Below, piece after piece: positions 18,701 through 33,700 of a stretch of 64,000 nucleotides of DNA (positions are counted from its first letter, which is position 1; each line of letters begins with the position of its first letter). Origin of the DNA: an uncultured Paracoccaceae bacterium (GTDB lineage Bacteria > Pseudomonadota > Alphaproteobacteria > Rhodobacterales > Rhodobacteraceae); the NCBI GenBank assembly GCA_947494445.1, contig CANLVD010000012.1:54709-118708 (forward strand), read 5' to 3'. Under the pieces are notes generated by a model. That model had not been told where the DNA came from. It was given only the letters and a program-made list of their open reading frames with translations, and did no database searches. The position numbers were made by a program, and so were the translations under genes.

Positions 18701-21700
18701 GTAGAAATAGCCGCTCTCGAACTTGAAGTTGCTCTCCGACAGAACCGTGTTGAGCAGCGTCTTGTTCCTGGTCTCGTCAATGGCAAGTGGGGACCCTGCA
18801 AGGAACCCGCTGGGCTGACGTCCCGGATCGTCGGGGAACAACCCCTCGCCCTGCCGCTGGGTGGACAGGAAAAGGTTCATCTTGAAGCGCGAGGCGCCGA
18901 CTGCATCAGGGTCAAGACCGACTTCGAAGATGATGTCTTCGGCTGCCGGGCCGTTTGTCGCTTTCTCCGACAATGGACGGATCAACTCGATGCCAGGCTC
19001 GATCTGCACATCCAGACCGCGACCATAGCGAACCACGTCGATGCCGACCTGACTGTTGGCCGTGTTGTAATCCTTGTCGTTCAGGCGCCGCTCGGCCCCG
19101 AAGATGAAGGCGTTGTTCTGCGGCTGACCGAAATCATCCTCAGTGTCAGGGATGATGTCGATCGGATAGAGCCGGTTCAGCGGCTCGTCGCCTGCATTGG
19201 TGCCCGAGCCGTCGCGGTACCCGGTCTCAAGGATCCAGTTCTGCACGTCATATGGCACCACTACACCCGAGGCGCGGAAGCTTGCATAAAGCTGGGTTCC
19301 ATCGGGCGTCAGCACGATGTCTTCCAGCGCCTGCATCGGGATCGGGCTTGTGGCCGACACAAGACGCGTGTCGCCATAGGTCTTCTCGATGCCCCGATCC
19401 GCCCATTCGCTTGCCGACAGTCCGAACGGATTGCGGATCAGACCAACCTTTGAGCCCAGATCATGACGCAGTTCCGTCTCATAGGAATACTCGGCACTCA
19501 GATACAGATAGCGCGACACATGGTAGTCGCTGACAAAGGCGTAGGACAGATCAGGCGCGATCTCGACACCAGCAGCATTGTTGATGTCCAGATCGTATTT
19601 CTGACGGCTGATCTTGGTGTAGAACGGAATGAACAGCGGCCCGAAGAAGGTCGGGATCGTGATGTTCTGCAACCGCACACCAACCGCACCATAGTTCAGC
19701 AACAAGGGTGCCGAGAAGTTGTTGTTCGACGGCTGCTGACGCACGTTCACGGCAGGCAATGACTGAACCACAGCAGCATAGCTGCGCGGATCGGAATTGA
19801 TCACCTTGATCGTGTGGAAGCCGCGCAGACGGTCCCCGCGTGAGGTGAAGACCAGACGGTTCGCATCGCTTGAGGCATCAATGTCGTAAGGCTCGTTGAA
19901 GCCGTTCAGCACGCCAATCACCTCAAGGTAATTGAAGTCACCACCCGGCAAGCCCCCCGGTGGACGGGTCGCCTGATCGATGTTGATCACGAAGATCTTG
20001 CCATCCTGACCGGGGCCACGCAGCCAGCCATCAACCCCGAACATGGAGCTCAGCGGTGCCGCCACATAGAGCTTCTTGCCATCGGCATCGACCGCCATGG
20101 AGGTGATCCGCCCGTTCTGGCTGGAGCCATCGAGACCCGGCAGAACAATTGGCGGCAGGCTTTGCAGATAAGTGCTGGAACCCGGCCGCAGGTCGATCAT
20201 GTAGACCTTGCCGATACCGGCTGCGAACAGGAAGTTGCCGTCCTTGCTCAACTGCAATTGCTGAACATTGCCGCCGGGGATCTTGATGATGTTCGTGCCC
20301 GCCGTATAGGGGTCCACATCGAACTGGCGCAGCGTCAGCATATCGACCACGGCAATGCCGGCATCGGTCGCCACATAGGCCGCACTCATATCGCCTGCGA
20401 GAACCGCATCGGCCGGCCAGCGGCTGATCGGCGCGCCACCATCCTGCAACAGGATGTCACGAACCAGCTCTCCGGTGCCGGGCATGCCGACGCCTTGGGT
20501 GTCAAACACCGACAGCACGGTTTGAGAGCCACCATTGAGGTACTTGGTTCCGCCAAGGATGCCATAGCCCTGGGTGTTGGTGATCGAGAACGGCTGGGAC
20601 GCCGATCCGATGGTCGAGGATGACCAGCCGCCGACACCACCCGCAGCACCGCCCGGGTTGGGCCGCTGGAACTCGATCGTGGCCTTGGTCGCCAGAATGT
20701 CGTCGGGAATGTCGAAGGTGAAGCCGAAGGCTCCCGCATTGCGGTACTCAGCCCCGGTGACGTATTTTACATAAGATCCGATGGACAGCTTGACCCGCGT
20801 GTCACGGATGTTGCTGCCAAAGCTCGACCCGTCGGAATTGGTCAGGTTCAACCCGACCAGCGACAGCGAGGCCTTGCCGGTCGCATCATAGCTCGGCACC
20901 ACGTTCAGGATCGCAGGGGCTGCATCTGGTGCCACGACCGCTGGCGGCTCGGGCAGATCAACCTTGATCCGGATGCGGCCATTCACACCTGTCGGAGTAA
21001 TCGTGATCGGGTCCGCTTCGCCGTATTCGTTCCAGGCCCGCAGATCCTGCACCCGGTCGTTCACCACCATGGCAATGCCGCCAAGGAAGGTCGCCGAGAA
21101 GGCCAGAATGCCCAGCAGACCACCGCCCACAGCCGCCATCAGCATGCCCGGCAGGATCATGGTCGATGCCGCAGCCAAACCGGGCGCATAGACGCTCATG
21201 TAATTCATCGGCTTGTTGGCCTTGGCCACAAGGATGTTGGCGCTGCGCGACAGGCCGGGGAATGGGGGCGAGGCCGTACGGGCCACACCATCTGCACCCA
21301 CGACACCGCTGTCCACAATGGTCCAGAGCTTGCCGAACTCGCCGTTCGTGGCCTCGGAATGGTCCATCTCGATGAAGAAGAACACCTCGTCACCGGGTTG
21401 GGCCGCGGCCCCGTCAATCGGGGCGGCCAACTGGATCGGACCGGTCAGGTCCCCGCCCTGAATGTCCAGCTTCACACCTGAAAGATAATCGAAATCAGGT
21501 GGGGGTGCGATGCCCAGATCACCCTCGTCGATCTTCTCAAGCGTCACCGTCGCATCATCGGTCAACTGACCCGCACCGAAGGCCGCAACGATCCCGTCAT
21601 CTGTCTGGATCGCGCCGCCACCCGTACCGATGGTTGCCGTGCCGCCAACCTGCGGCGCAATCACGGACACATCGATGATCTCTTCGCCACTGCGATAGAT

Positions 21701-24700
21701 CACGGTAACCTGGCTCGTGCCCTCCGACACCGCCTCGATCAGACCATTGGCATCCACCGTGATGATGTCGGTGTTGTGCGCGATGTAGATCACGCCGTCA
21801 TCGCCCCCAAGGAACTCCTCGCCATCCGAGCCAAGCGAGGTCACGATCTGACGCGTCCCGCCATCGGGCAGGATCGTCACTGCATCAGGATAGGCATCAA
21901 TGCCGTAAAGCAGCGATACCAGACCATAGCCGTCCTGCGGCGTGCCCACGGTCACCGTGGTGGCAGCCGAGATCGCCCCGCGATTGGCCACCAGAGCCGT
22001 ATCGCCCACGGATTTTGTGGTCAGAAGGCCAGCAGAATTGACGAAGGCCACATCGGTGTTCTGGGTCTGCACATTGACGTAATCGAACGGCAGCAGCACA
22101 TCGGCCTGATCCTCGAACTGGCCGATCACCACAACCTCGGACACTTCGCCCGCGCTGTCGAACCGGTACTCACGGAACAACAGCGACACTTCGGTCAATG
22201 CCGCGTCCGAGACCTCGACATCCAGCGTGATCTCGTCGGATGAGGTAAAGCCATCATCGGCAATCACCGTCACCTCGCCAAAGCCCGAGAAGCCATCATC
22301 CGGCCGGATGCGAATGAACCGCCCGTCCGCCGTCAGGCTTGCATCGACGTTCTCAGATCCGGTGATGCGGAAGAACAGGCGGTCCCCGTCCAGATCTTCG
22401 GCGATCTCGTCAAGAGCCACCAGAATCGGCAGTTCTTCATGGGTGAAGATCTCCGGCAGGGTCTCGACCTGCACCGGCGCACCATTCTGCCTGATGCCGA
22501 AGTTGACGTTGAGCACCTGACGGTCCTGACTGTCGGTGTCGCCATCGCCGTCGATGTCTGTCCCGGCACCGGCCAGCCGCAGCAATTCGCTGTCTGTCCC
22601 ATCGACCGAGCCATCCAGATTGATGTCACCCGCGATGGAAATCATCATGTCGGACGCATCCGCACCCGCCACATCCAGCCGGTAGAAGCCCTCCGTTTCA
22701 ACAGAGAAGAGCGCGACCGTCGTCCCGCCCGCGCGGTTGAGGCTCAACAGACCCGCTCCGCCCAGTGTCGGCGTTGCCGTCTCACCGGACAGTTCAACGC
22801 GCAGGATCAGTCGACCGCCCGCAGCGGCCGTGATCTCGTTCTCGCGCACCGACAGGGTATAGGTCGCATCCCCGGCACCGCCCGGCACGGGGATTGTCTG
22901 ACCCGTCAGTTGGGTGATGCCACCCAGATCGGCCTCGACATTGGCCTCGGTGACCGTGCCATCGGCGTTGTAAGCCACTGTCCGACCTGCGCCGCCCACT
23001 TCGCTGAGCGTGACCAGCTTGCCATCGGCATAGCCATAGCGCGCACCTGAGCCGTCATTCAGCGCACGTACACCCACCAAAGCCCCGGCATCGTCGTAAG
23101 TGTAGACCACGCTCTGTCCATCGCTTGTGGTGGCCCGTGTGATCCGGCCTGCAGCATCCCGCAAGAAGGCAAGCACATCGCCATTGGCCGCCGTGATCCC
23201 GCTGTCCCCGACAAAGAGACGCGTGTCGCCCGAACGGATTTCCTGCACCTGCCCGGTGCTCGACAGCACATAATCCGTGCCATCGGGTCCGCTCAGCACG
23301 AAGGGCTGTTCGCCGCCGATGAACGGGTCAAAGACGTTGTAGGGGATCGCCGCATCAGAGGTGTAGAACTTGCCACCTGCCTTGCGCAGCAGGATGTCCG
23401 ACGATGCAAGGCTCCAGCCTGCATCCCCGTCGGCCACCCAGCCCGGACGGTAGAAATTCAGCGGTCCGACCTTCTCAAGCACTGGCTCGAAGGTAAAGCC
23501 GAGCCGCGTGCCGTCAGGCGCGGTCAGATACAGACGCGCACCCTCCTGCAGCGGTGCGTAAAGCCCGATGACCTCACGCCCTGTGGTGTCTGTGTTCAGC
23601 GCGATCTTGGTGTCGAACCCGGCAGACCATGTGCCGAAATCCGCATCATCGCTGACCAGACTGTCGTAGCGCCGGGTCAGATCAAAGCTGATGTCGCCAA
23701 GCTGGACGGTCAGATCGGTGCGCACATCCTCAAAGCGTCCGGTCTTGTCACGGCCCTTGATCTCGAAATCGCTCTCGGTCCGCGTCATCCGCCCGCCGAT
23801 GTCCTGCGCGCTCAGCCGCAGCTTGTAGAAACCGTTGAGAAGCGTGCCGGTATCAAGCGAGGTCAGCACCATGTCACCGACATTCTCGCCATAGGCCAGT
23901 TCGCGCAGAACCTCGCCCGTCACGCTGTCGAGCAGTTCAAGCGTCCAGTCATCAAGGTTCTCGTCGACCACAACGCCGCGAATGTCGACCACGCCGTCAA
24001 AGGCATCGCGCGCCAGAAGCGTATCAAGCAGCACCGTGGGCGCCATCCGGTCGTCAGGATCGCGCACTTTCAGAACAAGACTCTGCTCGCCTTCCACACC
24101 GTCGAAATCGGTCGCGGTTGCACGCAGCTGGATCTTGCCCGGCTGGTCAGGCGTGACCACCGCGCGGCCCTTGTCGTCCAGCGCTGTCTCAACGCCATCA
24201 ACAAAGAGCGTGATGCCCTCGATGTCCGACAGGCTGTCGGCCACCACCTGCACCAGCACCGGCTGACCCGGAGTTGCCGCAAAGCTTGGTGTCAGCTCGA
24301 TGCGCACGGTGGGCTCCACCGGCTCAAGCGAGGCCCGCATCACCATCGTCTGGCGGCTCGACCGCTGGCCGTCATTGGCAATGAAGGTGACATAGAAATC
24401 ACCCGCCTGCCCCGGTCCGGGGATCCATGTCACCTCGCCGGTATCCGCATCCAGCACCGCACCTTCGGGCAGGTTAATCGCAGAGAATGTCATCGGATTG
24501 CCGTCTGGGTCCGAGGCTTCAAGCACGAAGCTCTTCTCTTCGCCGATCAGGAACGACCGGTCCGAGACCACCAGTTCCGGCACCCGGTTCACATCGGCAA
24601 TCGACAGGGTCACTTCCAGCTCGTCCGTGCCGCCAAACGGATCCTGAGCGGCAAATTTCACCACATAATCGCCCGACTGATCATACTGCGGGAACCACGA

Positions 24701-27700
24701 GAACTCGCCCGTCTCTGGGTTGAAATTCGCACCCTCCGGCAGGCCGGTTGCCACCGAGAGCAGCACCGGATCGCCATCGGCATCATCGGCCACGACCGTG
24801 AAGCGCATTTCGGCACGGTCCCGGCCAAGCTGGGTCAGCATCGGGATGAAGACCGGGTTGCGGTTCGCCTCGTTGACCACGATCTCGACCGCCTCGGTCG
24901 AGGATCTGTTGCCATCGCTGACCGTGACATTGATCAGATAGGTGCCGCCCTGGGTCGAGGTCGGCATCCACGTCAACTCACCGGTTTCACGGTCAAATTC
25001 CGCACCGCGCGGCAGATCGCTGGCCTCGAATGTCAGACCATCCCCATCGGCGTCGCTGGCGTTGAAATCGACGCTGATCGCCTCGTTCTCTGTGCCCGTG
25101 ATCGTGCCGACAGGGTCGAGCACCGGCGCGGAGTTGGTCGCGCGCACGGTGATCCCGAAGGTCAGGTTGGTGGTCGCCACAGCCGTCAGGCCGTCATTGC
25201 CCGTATCGGTGGCCGACACCACAGCTGTGTAATCACCGGCATCACCTGCGGTCGGGGTCCAGCTCAGAACAGCCCGGCCGTAAATCAGCGGATCCATGGT
25301 CAGAACCGCACCGCTCGGCAGCCCGGCCAGACCGAAGGTCAGATCATCATCATCCAGATCGCTGGCGTTCAGCTCCAGCTCGAACGGCTGGCCGATCAGC
25401 GCCACCGCATCACCCTGATAGGCAAACTGCGCAGGCTCGTTGTCCGATGTCACATCGACCACAAACGTATAGCCCGAGCCGCGGATCACACCCTCGCCGC
25501 CACCATCGTCATAGGCATAAACCTGGATCGGATGCTCGCCCCGGTCGCCCACGCCCGGCGCCAGACGCAGCACGCCCGTGCCATCGCCGTTGTCGGTGAA
25601 GGTGATGAAATCAGGCAGCGGGAAGCCCGGCTGCTCGTTGCGCGCCACCAGCGTGACCGGATCGCCCTCGGGATCCACGGCAGAAACCGGAATTTCCAGA
25701 ATCTCGTCGCGGGCAATCTCGATGTTGCCGATCGCCTCAAGCTCCGGGCCCCGGTTCAGATCAAGCACGGTGACCGTGAAGGTCTCTTCCGCGCTCAGCG
25801 GCTCGCCCGTCTCGGCCCCGTCATCGGTCGCCCGGAAGCTGAAGTCATAGGTGCCGGCCTGTGCCGCACCCGGTGTCCAGAGCAACTCCCATGTCTCGGG
25901 ATCGAAACTTGCGCCCTCGGGCAGTTCACTCAGCAATTCCACCGTGATCGTTCGCGGGAAATCCGTCGGCTCGTAAAGCGTGCCGTCGCCAAGACGCACA
26001 GCAGGCTCATAGAATGGATTGTCGGGATCAAGCGCAAAGGCGCGCAGGGCAAACTGCTGACCCTCGTAGACCTGCAACCCGTCGAAATTGTCAAAGACCG
26101 GCGCGCCATTGCCCGGCGTGACCTCGATGGTCATGGTGTTCATCGCAACGCCCACGCCGTCAGAGACCGCGAACATCACCTCATAGACACCGGCCTGAAT
26201 GAAGCTCGGCTCCCATTCGAACTCGCCAGTGGTCGCATTCAGCGTCGCCCCGAACGGCAGGGAGTTGTTGAACACGCCAAAGCTGAGCGGCGTTCCCGGC
26301 TCGGCCTCGGCCTCAAGGTTGAAGCGGATGCGATCCCCCTCGACAGCCGTGATGTCGCCGGGCACCCGCAGGGTGACAGGGCGCGCAGACTGCGCGATCA
26401 GGATGTCGATGTTGGCCGCAATCTCGGCCTTACCGTCGCTCGCGCGCACAGTCACCTGATAGGTGCCTGCCTGCTCATAGCCAACGACCCATGTCAGAAC
26501 CCGGGTTGCCGGATCAAAGCTTGCGCCTTCGGGCAGGTTGTCCATCCAGATGACCACATCATCCAGATCAGGATCAGCCGCGATGATCTCGGCCTGCACC
26601 AGATCGCCCTCGCGTGAGCGGATCTCGGTGGGCAGCGACAGATAGACCGGCGCGGAATTGCCCCCGTCAACCGTCAGCACCACGCGCTGCACGGCAACCG
26701 CACCGCGGCTGTCGAAGGCCTGAATGACCATCGGCACTTCGATCTCGTCATCTGCCGTCGGTGTCCAGACAACCTCACCGGTGGTGGCATCTATGGTCAT
26801 GCCCTGCGGCCCGGTCAGCAGGTGGTAGATCACGCTTTGCGCATCAGGATCCTCGGCCAGCGCCGTGAAGCGGTATTCTTCGCCAGCCACAGCCTCCGTC
26901 GGGATCTCGCCCACGAATTTCGGCGCTCGGTTCGGCGCAACACCAGCCACGACGCCGGTTGAGAACAGAACCCGCTCCCGGTCCGGCGTGGACACCGACA
27001 CGGTCTGCCCTGTTGAGGTCGCACCGGGTGCCAGACGCCCGTCCGCAGGCAGGCTTTCGGTCAGATCAATCAGCCACAGCCCCTGATCGTTCTGCCCCTC
27101 ATTGTCAGTCGGCAGACCCGGATAACCGCGTTGTGGATCGAGCGTCAGAAGCGCGGGCAGCACGATGTCGGTCTCGGAATTGTTGGTGATCGTGACCGAA
27201 TAGGACACGGTCCCGAGCGCGCGGTTGTAACGCGTCGACCCGAAATCGATGTCCAGAATGGCGCTCAGATCATCAATGCCCTGGAACGTCGTGACATAGT
27301 CATCGACCATCCGCAGACCGTAGTTCGAGGTCACAGTGTTGCTGACCGTCAGCGTGTAATTGTCGGCCAGCATGTTCTCGAACCGCACCAGCGCAGTGCG
27401 GGTGCTGGCGTCATAGACGATGCCAACAGGTGTCAGATCGCCCACGGTCGTGCCGCTCAGCACGTAATTGTCCGGGTTCACCACTGACGCGCTTGAGGTC
27501 GGATCGCCTGCAAACATATCCTGGTCGAAGCGCACCGTCAGCACGCTCAGCGGCAGCGGCACCACGGCCTCCGCCGGTGGATTGGTCGAGACGACAACAG
27601 GCGAATAGGCCGGATTGACCACATCGACCTGACCGGACTGGCTGAGCAGCACCCGGCCATCGGTTGTCGTGATCACCACATCTCCGCGCGAGCCACCCTC

Positions 27701-30700
27701 GGCCACATCGATCCGCCGCCGGGTCGCCTGATCGATCATCGTCAGTGCCGAGCCGTCCGAAACCTCGCCCGTGTCCGAGATGGATCCGGTGTTGTGCGAG
27801 ACGAAAATCAGATCGGCAATCGCCGTGCCAAGCTGACCAAAGGCCAGACTGTCGATCTCGCTGTCAAAGGTGTATTCGATCTCGGCCCGCTGGCGTTCGG
27901 TGAAGCTGACGACCTGCATCCGGTCGGGCCATGTGACCGCCCAAAGCTCTCCGTAATTGTCAAATGCGATGGAGCCGATGCGCAAGTTCTCGTCACGGCT
28001 CCACTGGGTGAATTCCTCGGTCGCGACATTGAAGGTCACGATGCCCGAATTGGTGCCGACGTAAATCAGCCCGGTGGCCTCCTCGATGGCCAGACCCATG
28101 GTGATGCCTTCGCCGTAGCGCGCAATCACGCCGCCCGTGGCCGCGTCCAGCTTCAGAAGCGCCCCACCACCTGTCGTGGCCCAGACATTGCCGTCTGCAT
28201 CCTCTGCCAGATTGAAGATCGGATCATCCAGCTCGATCAGCAGCGCACCTGCATCCTGCGCATCGCCGCCCTCGCGGTCGAACAGGTACAGGCTGCCGCG
28301 ATTGGCCCCGCCAGACACCAGAATGTCGCCGGTACTCAACTCCAGCAACGCCATGGGCGCGATGCCCGCATTGGATGCCGGAATTCCGGTGGCAAAGGAT
28401 TGCGCGATGAAGGGCCGCAGAACGCTGTCAAACTCGGACAGGTTCGACAATGGATCAGCACTTGGCACCAATTCCTCGGCAATCGAGAACAGATCATTGC
28501 TCGACGGTTCAGGCGTCGGCTCCGGTGGCCGTCCGAAATTCGGCGGCGTCGTGCTTTCCACGGTCGCAGGCGCACCCAGATTGACCGGGTTGCCATCGGA
28601 CGTCACGGCAGAGCCATCCGAGGGCTCTTCCCGGTTGCCCGCAATATCGGTCGCAAGTGCAAGGAACTCATAGGTCTTGCCCGGCTCACCCTCGAAGATG
28701 TCCAGACCCTGGCTCAACTCCACCCGGCGCTGCCAGATCTTGAAGTCGCCGCCATCGGTCGAGACATAAAGCGTCACATGCTTCACGCCGGACCCGGCGC
28801 TGTCGTCAGTGCTTTCCCAGCGCACTTCAACATTGTCGGTGCCTGCGATCCGCTGGACCTCCAGCTCGGTCACAGGCGCTTCGCCATCAACCTGCTGAAC
28901 CAGTTCCTGCGTCTCTTCAGGGGCGGCCGTGTCGAAGAGCACCCGCGCAACGGAAGAGATCCGTGTGCCCGTCGCCACATCCTCGCCCGGCTTCACGGTG
29001 TAGGTGACAAAACCCGCACCCTGTCCGCCCATCATGTTGGGCGGCAACAGGCCGCGCGTGCTGTCCTGAATTTGCTCGCCTGTCAGCGGATCTATTGCCT
29101 GAATGACCCAGCGCGCAGCGGCTGGATCCTGGTACAGGTCGATGCCCGCGCTGATGCGCACCACAAAGCCCAGCGTGTCGGTGAAATCGATCTCGTCCTG
29201 ATAGAACCAGCGCCCGTCCGGCACGTCGATGGTCACATCGCCGATCTTGATGTCGCCCAGTTCAAACGTGCGCGGATCAAGGTCCGTGTCCAGTTGCGTG
29301 ACCACCTCGATGCGGTTGGCATGCTGGGTCGATTGCGCGTCATTTTCGAACTTGATCGTGTAGGGCAGCTTTTCGGTCGCCGGCAGCCAGCCCATCGTGT
29401 CAAACGTCTGCGGCCCGATGAGCGAGGCCAAACGCTCGGAGTTCACCGGATCAGAGAAGTAATCCGAGAAATCAAGCGGCACGAACTCTTCGCCGTCCAC
29501 AGGCGCAGGCCCGTTGATCAGGAAATCCTCCGGCAGCGCGGCGCCCCGGTCCTCGAACGGCACCCATGGCGAGAAGATGCGCACAGTCTCGAAATGCGTC
29601 TCATTGGTCAGGCCAAGGTCGTAGTCCTCGAATTCCGGCAGGGCCGCAAACGGGATGTCGCCGACATAGCAATCGCTCATCCGCTCTTCATAGAACTCGA
29701 TGTCCGCCATGATCGTCTCGTCATGACCATAGAGCGTGCGCAACTGCTCGAAGAAGCCCAGAATGTCCGCATCTGACCGGATATCAGCCCCCGCGGGCCC
29801 GAACAGCAGGCCCGAAGCCAGCGTCGACATCAGCGACAGGATCTCCTGCCGCTCGCGGATCGGTGGCGCTTCGCCCTCTGGGCGCAGGACGCCTGCCTGT
29901 TCCAGACCGGCCAGATAAAGATCGACCCAGACATCCGGATCGCCCGCCAGAGCCAGCAGCGCGCCGGGTGCATCATCGCTGGCCAGAATCGCATCACGCA
30001 GATCCAGCGCTTCTTGCGTCTGATGTGCCACGAACTCGTCGCGGGTCATGGAGGTCGAGGCGGCAAAGATGTGGAAACGGAACGGAATGAACGGAATTTC
30101 GCAATCGCTGGGCCGCGCCACGTTGGAATTGTACAGATCCTCAAACGGGAAGGCTGCCAGCGCCGACCCCAGGGCCGGGCTGATCTCGGCGGCCTTTTCA
30201 ACCACTGCATCGAACCAGTCGCCAATCGCGCCCTCACCACCCTCGTCCAGAATGCCATCCAGATCGGGCAGCACGTTGGCCATGCGCGCACGGAAGGCGT
30301 CAAACGCCTCGTCATGCAACTCGCGCAGACCCGGATAGGTCGAGATGTTGAAGGTAAAGCCCGCAAACCCATCCGCAGGCAGGTCCAGCAGATACCCCTG
30401 CGTGGTCAGCTGCCCGTCGGTGTTGACGATGCTTTCCAGACCGGCCCAGAACACGTCTTCATTGGGCGTGCCAGCCGCGCCATCGGGCGTGCCGCGCACA
30501 TTTGTGAAGAAGTCAAGGAACGGCAGGCCGTAGACATAGGGGTTGAGGTGCAATTCAGGCACGCCCACCTCGAAGAAGGTGTACGGCGCATCCAGATTGT
30601 TGAGGTTCTGCAAGCCCACCGAATAGGTCTCGGTTTCGCCCGGCAGCACCACGCGCGAACCACCGATCCCGATGGTCACATCCCCCTCAATCGCACGCTC

Positions 30701-33700
30701 GATCAGAAAGCGGTAAGGCAACACGGCCTGCGCGCCCGACGGGTTGGTGACCTCGATGTCGTAAAGCCCCTTGGGCGCATCGGTCAGGTCCCAGACGGCG
30801 ATGATCTCGGTGGAATTCACCACACGCCAGTCCACCGGCGAGAACTCGGCGATGTTGGGCCGGATCAGCTTGATCGTGGCATTCTCGGCAAATTGCGCAC
30901 CCTTGATCGTGGTGGTGACATACTGACTGTCCCCGCCCCGGTCGCTTTCGACACTGGTGATCACCAGCGGCAGCAATTCCGCCAGAAGCGTGATGTCCGT
31001 GCCTTCGGGCGGACCGGAGTAGTTCCGCACCGAGACATAGTAAACACCCGGCTCCGTATCAGGCACCACGGCGATCAGGTCCGAGCTCAGCGGCCCCTCA
31101 TAGGTCGCATCGAACTGGTTCGCCGTCGGCAGCGCGTCATGGCGCAAGTAGATCTCGTTGTTGGCAGTGGGATCGCTTGAGACCAGCGTCACCCGCAGGG
31201 TTTCCTCTGGCGGCACCTCGATGCGGTACAGCCGCTCCTTGCCATTGCCCAGATTGACCGTCAGCGGCGTGCCCAGCAGCAGCTCATCCACCGCCACATC
31301 CAGCACATCCGCGCTTGCGGTCGTGTTGTTCGCGTCATCCACACCCTCGAACACCTGGTTGAAGATATCGGTACGCACGATCACCCGGTAGCCGCCCGGC
31401 GTGGACGCCGGCATCGTGGTCTGCAACTCCAGCGTATAGCTTTCGCCTGGCTCCAGCGCGCCGGCAAATTGCGCACGCCCGATGGGCCGGTCCTGCAGAT
31501 CCCACAGACCATCGGTCGACAGGAAGACGGAATCCGACCAGCGGCCATCGGCCACCACGTCATCTGATGTGTTGGTCACGGTCCATTTGATCGTGATCGG
31601 CTCACCCGCACGGGCATCCGCCGGGATCTCGATGTCGGTGACCTGAATGTCCGTCGGAGGTGGCAATTCGACGATCATCTGCACGTCCGAGCGCCGGTCG
31701 TTGTCCGCCTCGTTGTCGCCCTCGAACACCGCACCCTTGCCGCCATAACGGTTCGGATCGGTCACCACGAAGACGTAATAAGCCTCCGTCGGCAGATCGG
31801 TCGGCACCGAATAGGTTTTGGACACATCATAGCTGTCGCCTGCCGCCAGCCCGCCCGTATGACGGACCGAGCCGATGAAACGGTCAGCCTTGAGGTCAAG
31901 GAACTCGTCGCGGCTGAGATAGATCAGATCATCCCACGACGCCTGCTGGAACGGCACCGAGCCGCCGGAGTTTTCAACCGTGTAATCTACAGTGAACTCC
32001 TGCCCGCGTATCGCGCGCAGAGAGGCGTCAAGCTGGGTCACCTGCAGGTTCGGCGGCAGGTATGGCCCGACTGTCACAGCTTCAAACGTGGTGTTGTTGC
32101 CCTCGCCCTGGAACTCCTGCACCACGCCATCAGCCTGCCCGCGAACGCCCTGCAGACGCTCGGAGATGGTCGATTTCGCAATGTAGCTTTCGCCCAGATC
32201 GCTGTCGGCCACGGCCAGCACATAGAAGTCGCCCTCGACCTCGAACGGCATTGTCACCGTGACGGTCGCTGTATAGCTTTCGCCTGCGGCCAGAATGCCC
32301 TCACGCTGGAATTCAGCCTTGATCTCGCGGTTGCCTTCTTCGCGGCGCAAGAGGAAATCACCCTCGTCCAGCGATGGATCAAGCGACAGGTAGACCCGGT
32401 CGACCCAGAACTCCTGCCGCGTGTCGCGGTTGCCCACATTGGTCACCTCGAACGTGATGTCGACCGTTTGGCCTGCCACCAGATCGGTCGGCACATCAAG
32501 TGCGGTGACCTGAAGATCCGGCTCGGCATAGGTGACCGGCATATCGGCCCGCAGCATGGTGCCTGATGGATCCTCAAAGCCATAGCGCAGATGTCCGCCC
32601 GCTTGTCCGGCGAGCGAACCCTGCCGCTCCGGCCAACGGCGATCCTGTTCGCGCAAGCCGTTGTAGGTGTTGGTGAACACGTAGATATAATAATCACCCT
32701 CGATGCCCGCAGGCAGCGTGGTGTTGAAGGTCCGGGTGTAGCTTTCATTGCCCCCCATCCCTTCGGCATTCGACACCAGTTCAGTGCGCACCAGTGTGGC
32801 CCGGTCGCGGATAAAGGTCGGGTCTTTCGAGATGTAGATCTCATCGCGCCAGAACTGTGTCCCCGACCAGATCCCTGTCGGGCTGTCGTTGATGACCGTG
32901 TAGGAAATCTCGACCTCTTCACCCGAGAACACATTCGTCGGCGGCACGATCTCACTGACCACAAGGTTCGGTTCGGGCGACACGACGGAAGTGACCGCGA
33001 TATCCTCATTGTTGGACAGATCAAGGTCACGCGGCTGTGTCACCACGGCGGTCAGATAGTTGCCATCCAGACCGGGTGGCAACAGCAGATCCTGGGTCAG
33101 GGTCAGCGTGCCGTCAGGGGCGATCTTCGCCCCATCGAAGCGCCCAAGCTCCCAACGGTCCTGATCATAGGAATTCAGGTTCGGCGTATCGGTCAGATAC
33201 AGACGCACCTGATAGCCCTGCGCATCCCCGTCACCGGTGTTGGTCAGCGTATAGGTGACCGAATAGGCATTCTCGCCATCGACACCGGCAACGGCACTTG
33301 GCGTCACCGCATCGACCACGATCCCGATGTCCGGGTTCACCACCGGCGGCGGATCCCCGATGATCTGGATCACGCTCTCGCCGATCACATCGGCCCCACC
33401 GGCCTTGTAGTTGTTGGAGTTGATCTCGTTGGGATCATCCTCGTTGATGTTGACCGCCAGCGTGTCTTCCAGAAGCGTCGCATAGGGATCGACCCACGGG
33501 GTGATATAGTAATTCCCCGAAACCACAGTGTCGGGAAGATTGACGGTCACCTGCCGGTCATATCCTGCGCCCACTTCCAGAATGCCATCTGTGTACTGGA
33601 TGGTTTTCAGCAGGACATCGCCCTGCCCCGGATGCGGACGGTTCTTGTCGATGGTCAGCCAGATCTGTTCTGCCCAGCTGCCCAGATTGGTGTCACCCGC

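Noticed and set aside
27794..29776. Plus-strand open frame of 660 codons inside the giant gene
   Set aside because: Composition is Arg/His/Gln-rich and no family is recognisable; the minus-strand frame continues unbroken with clear domains.
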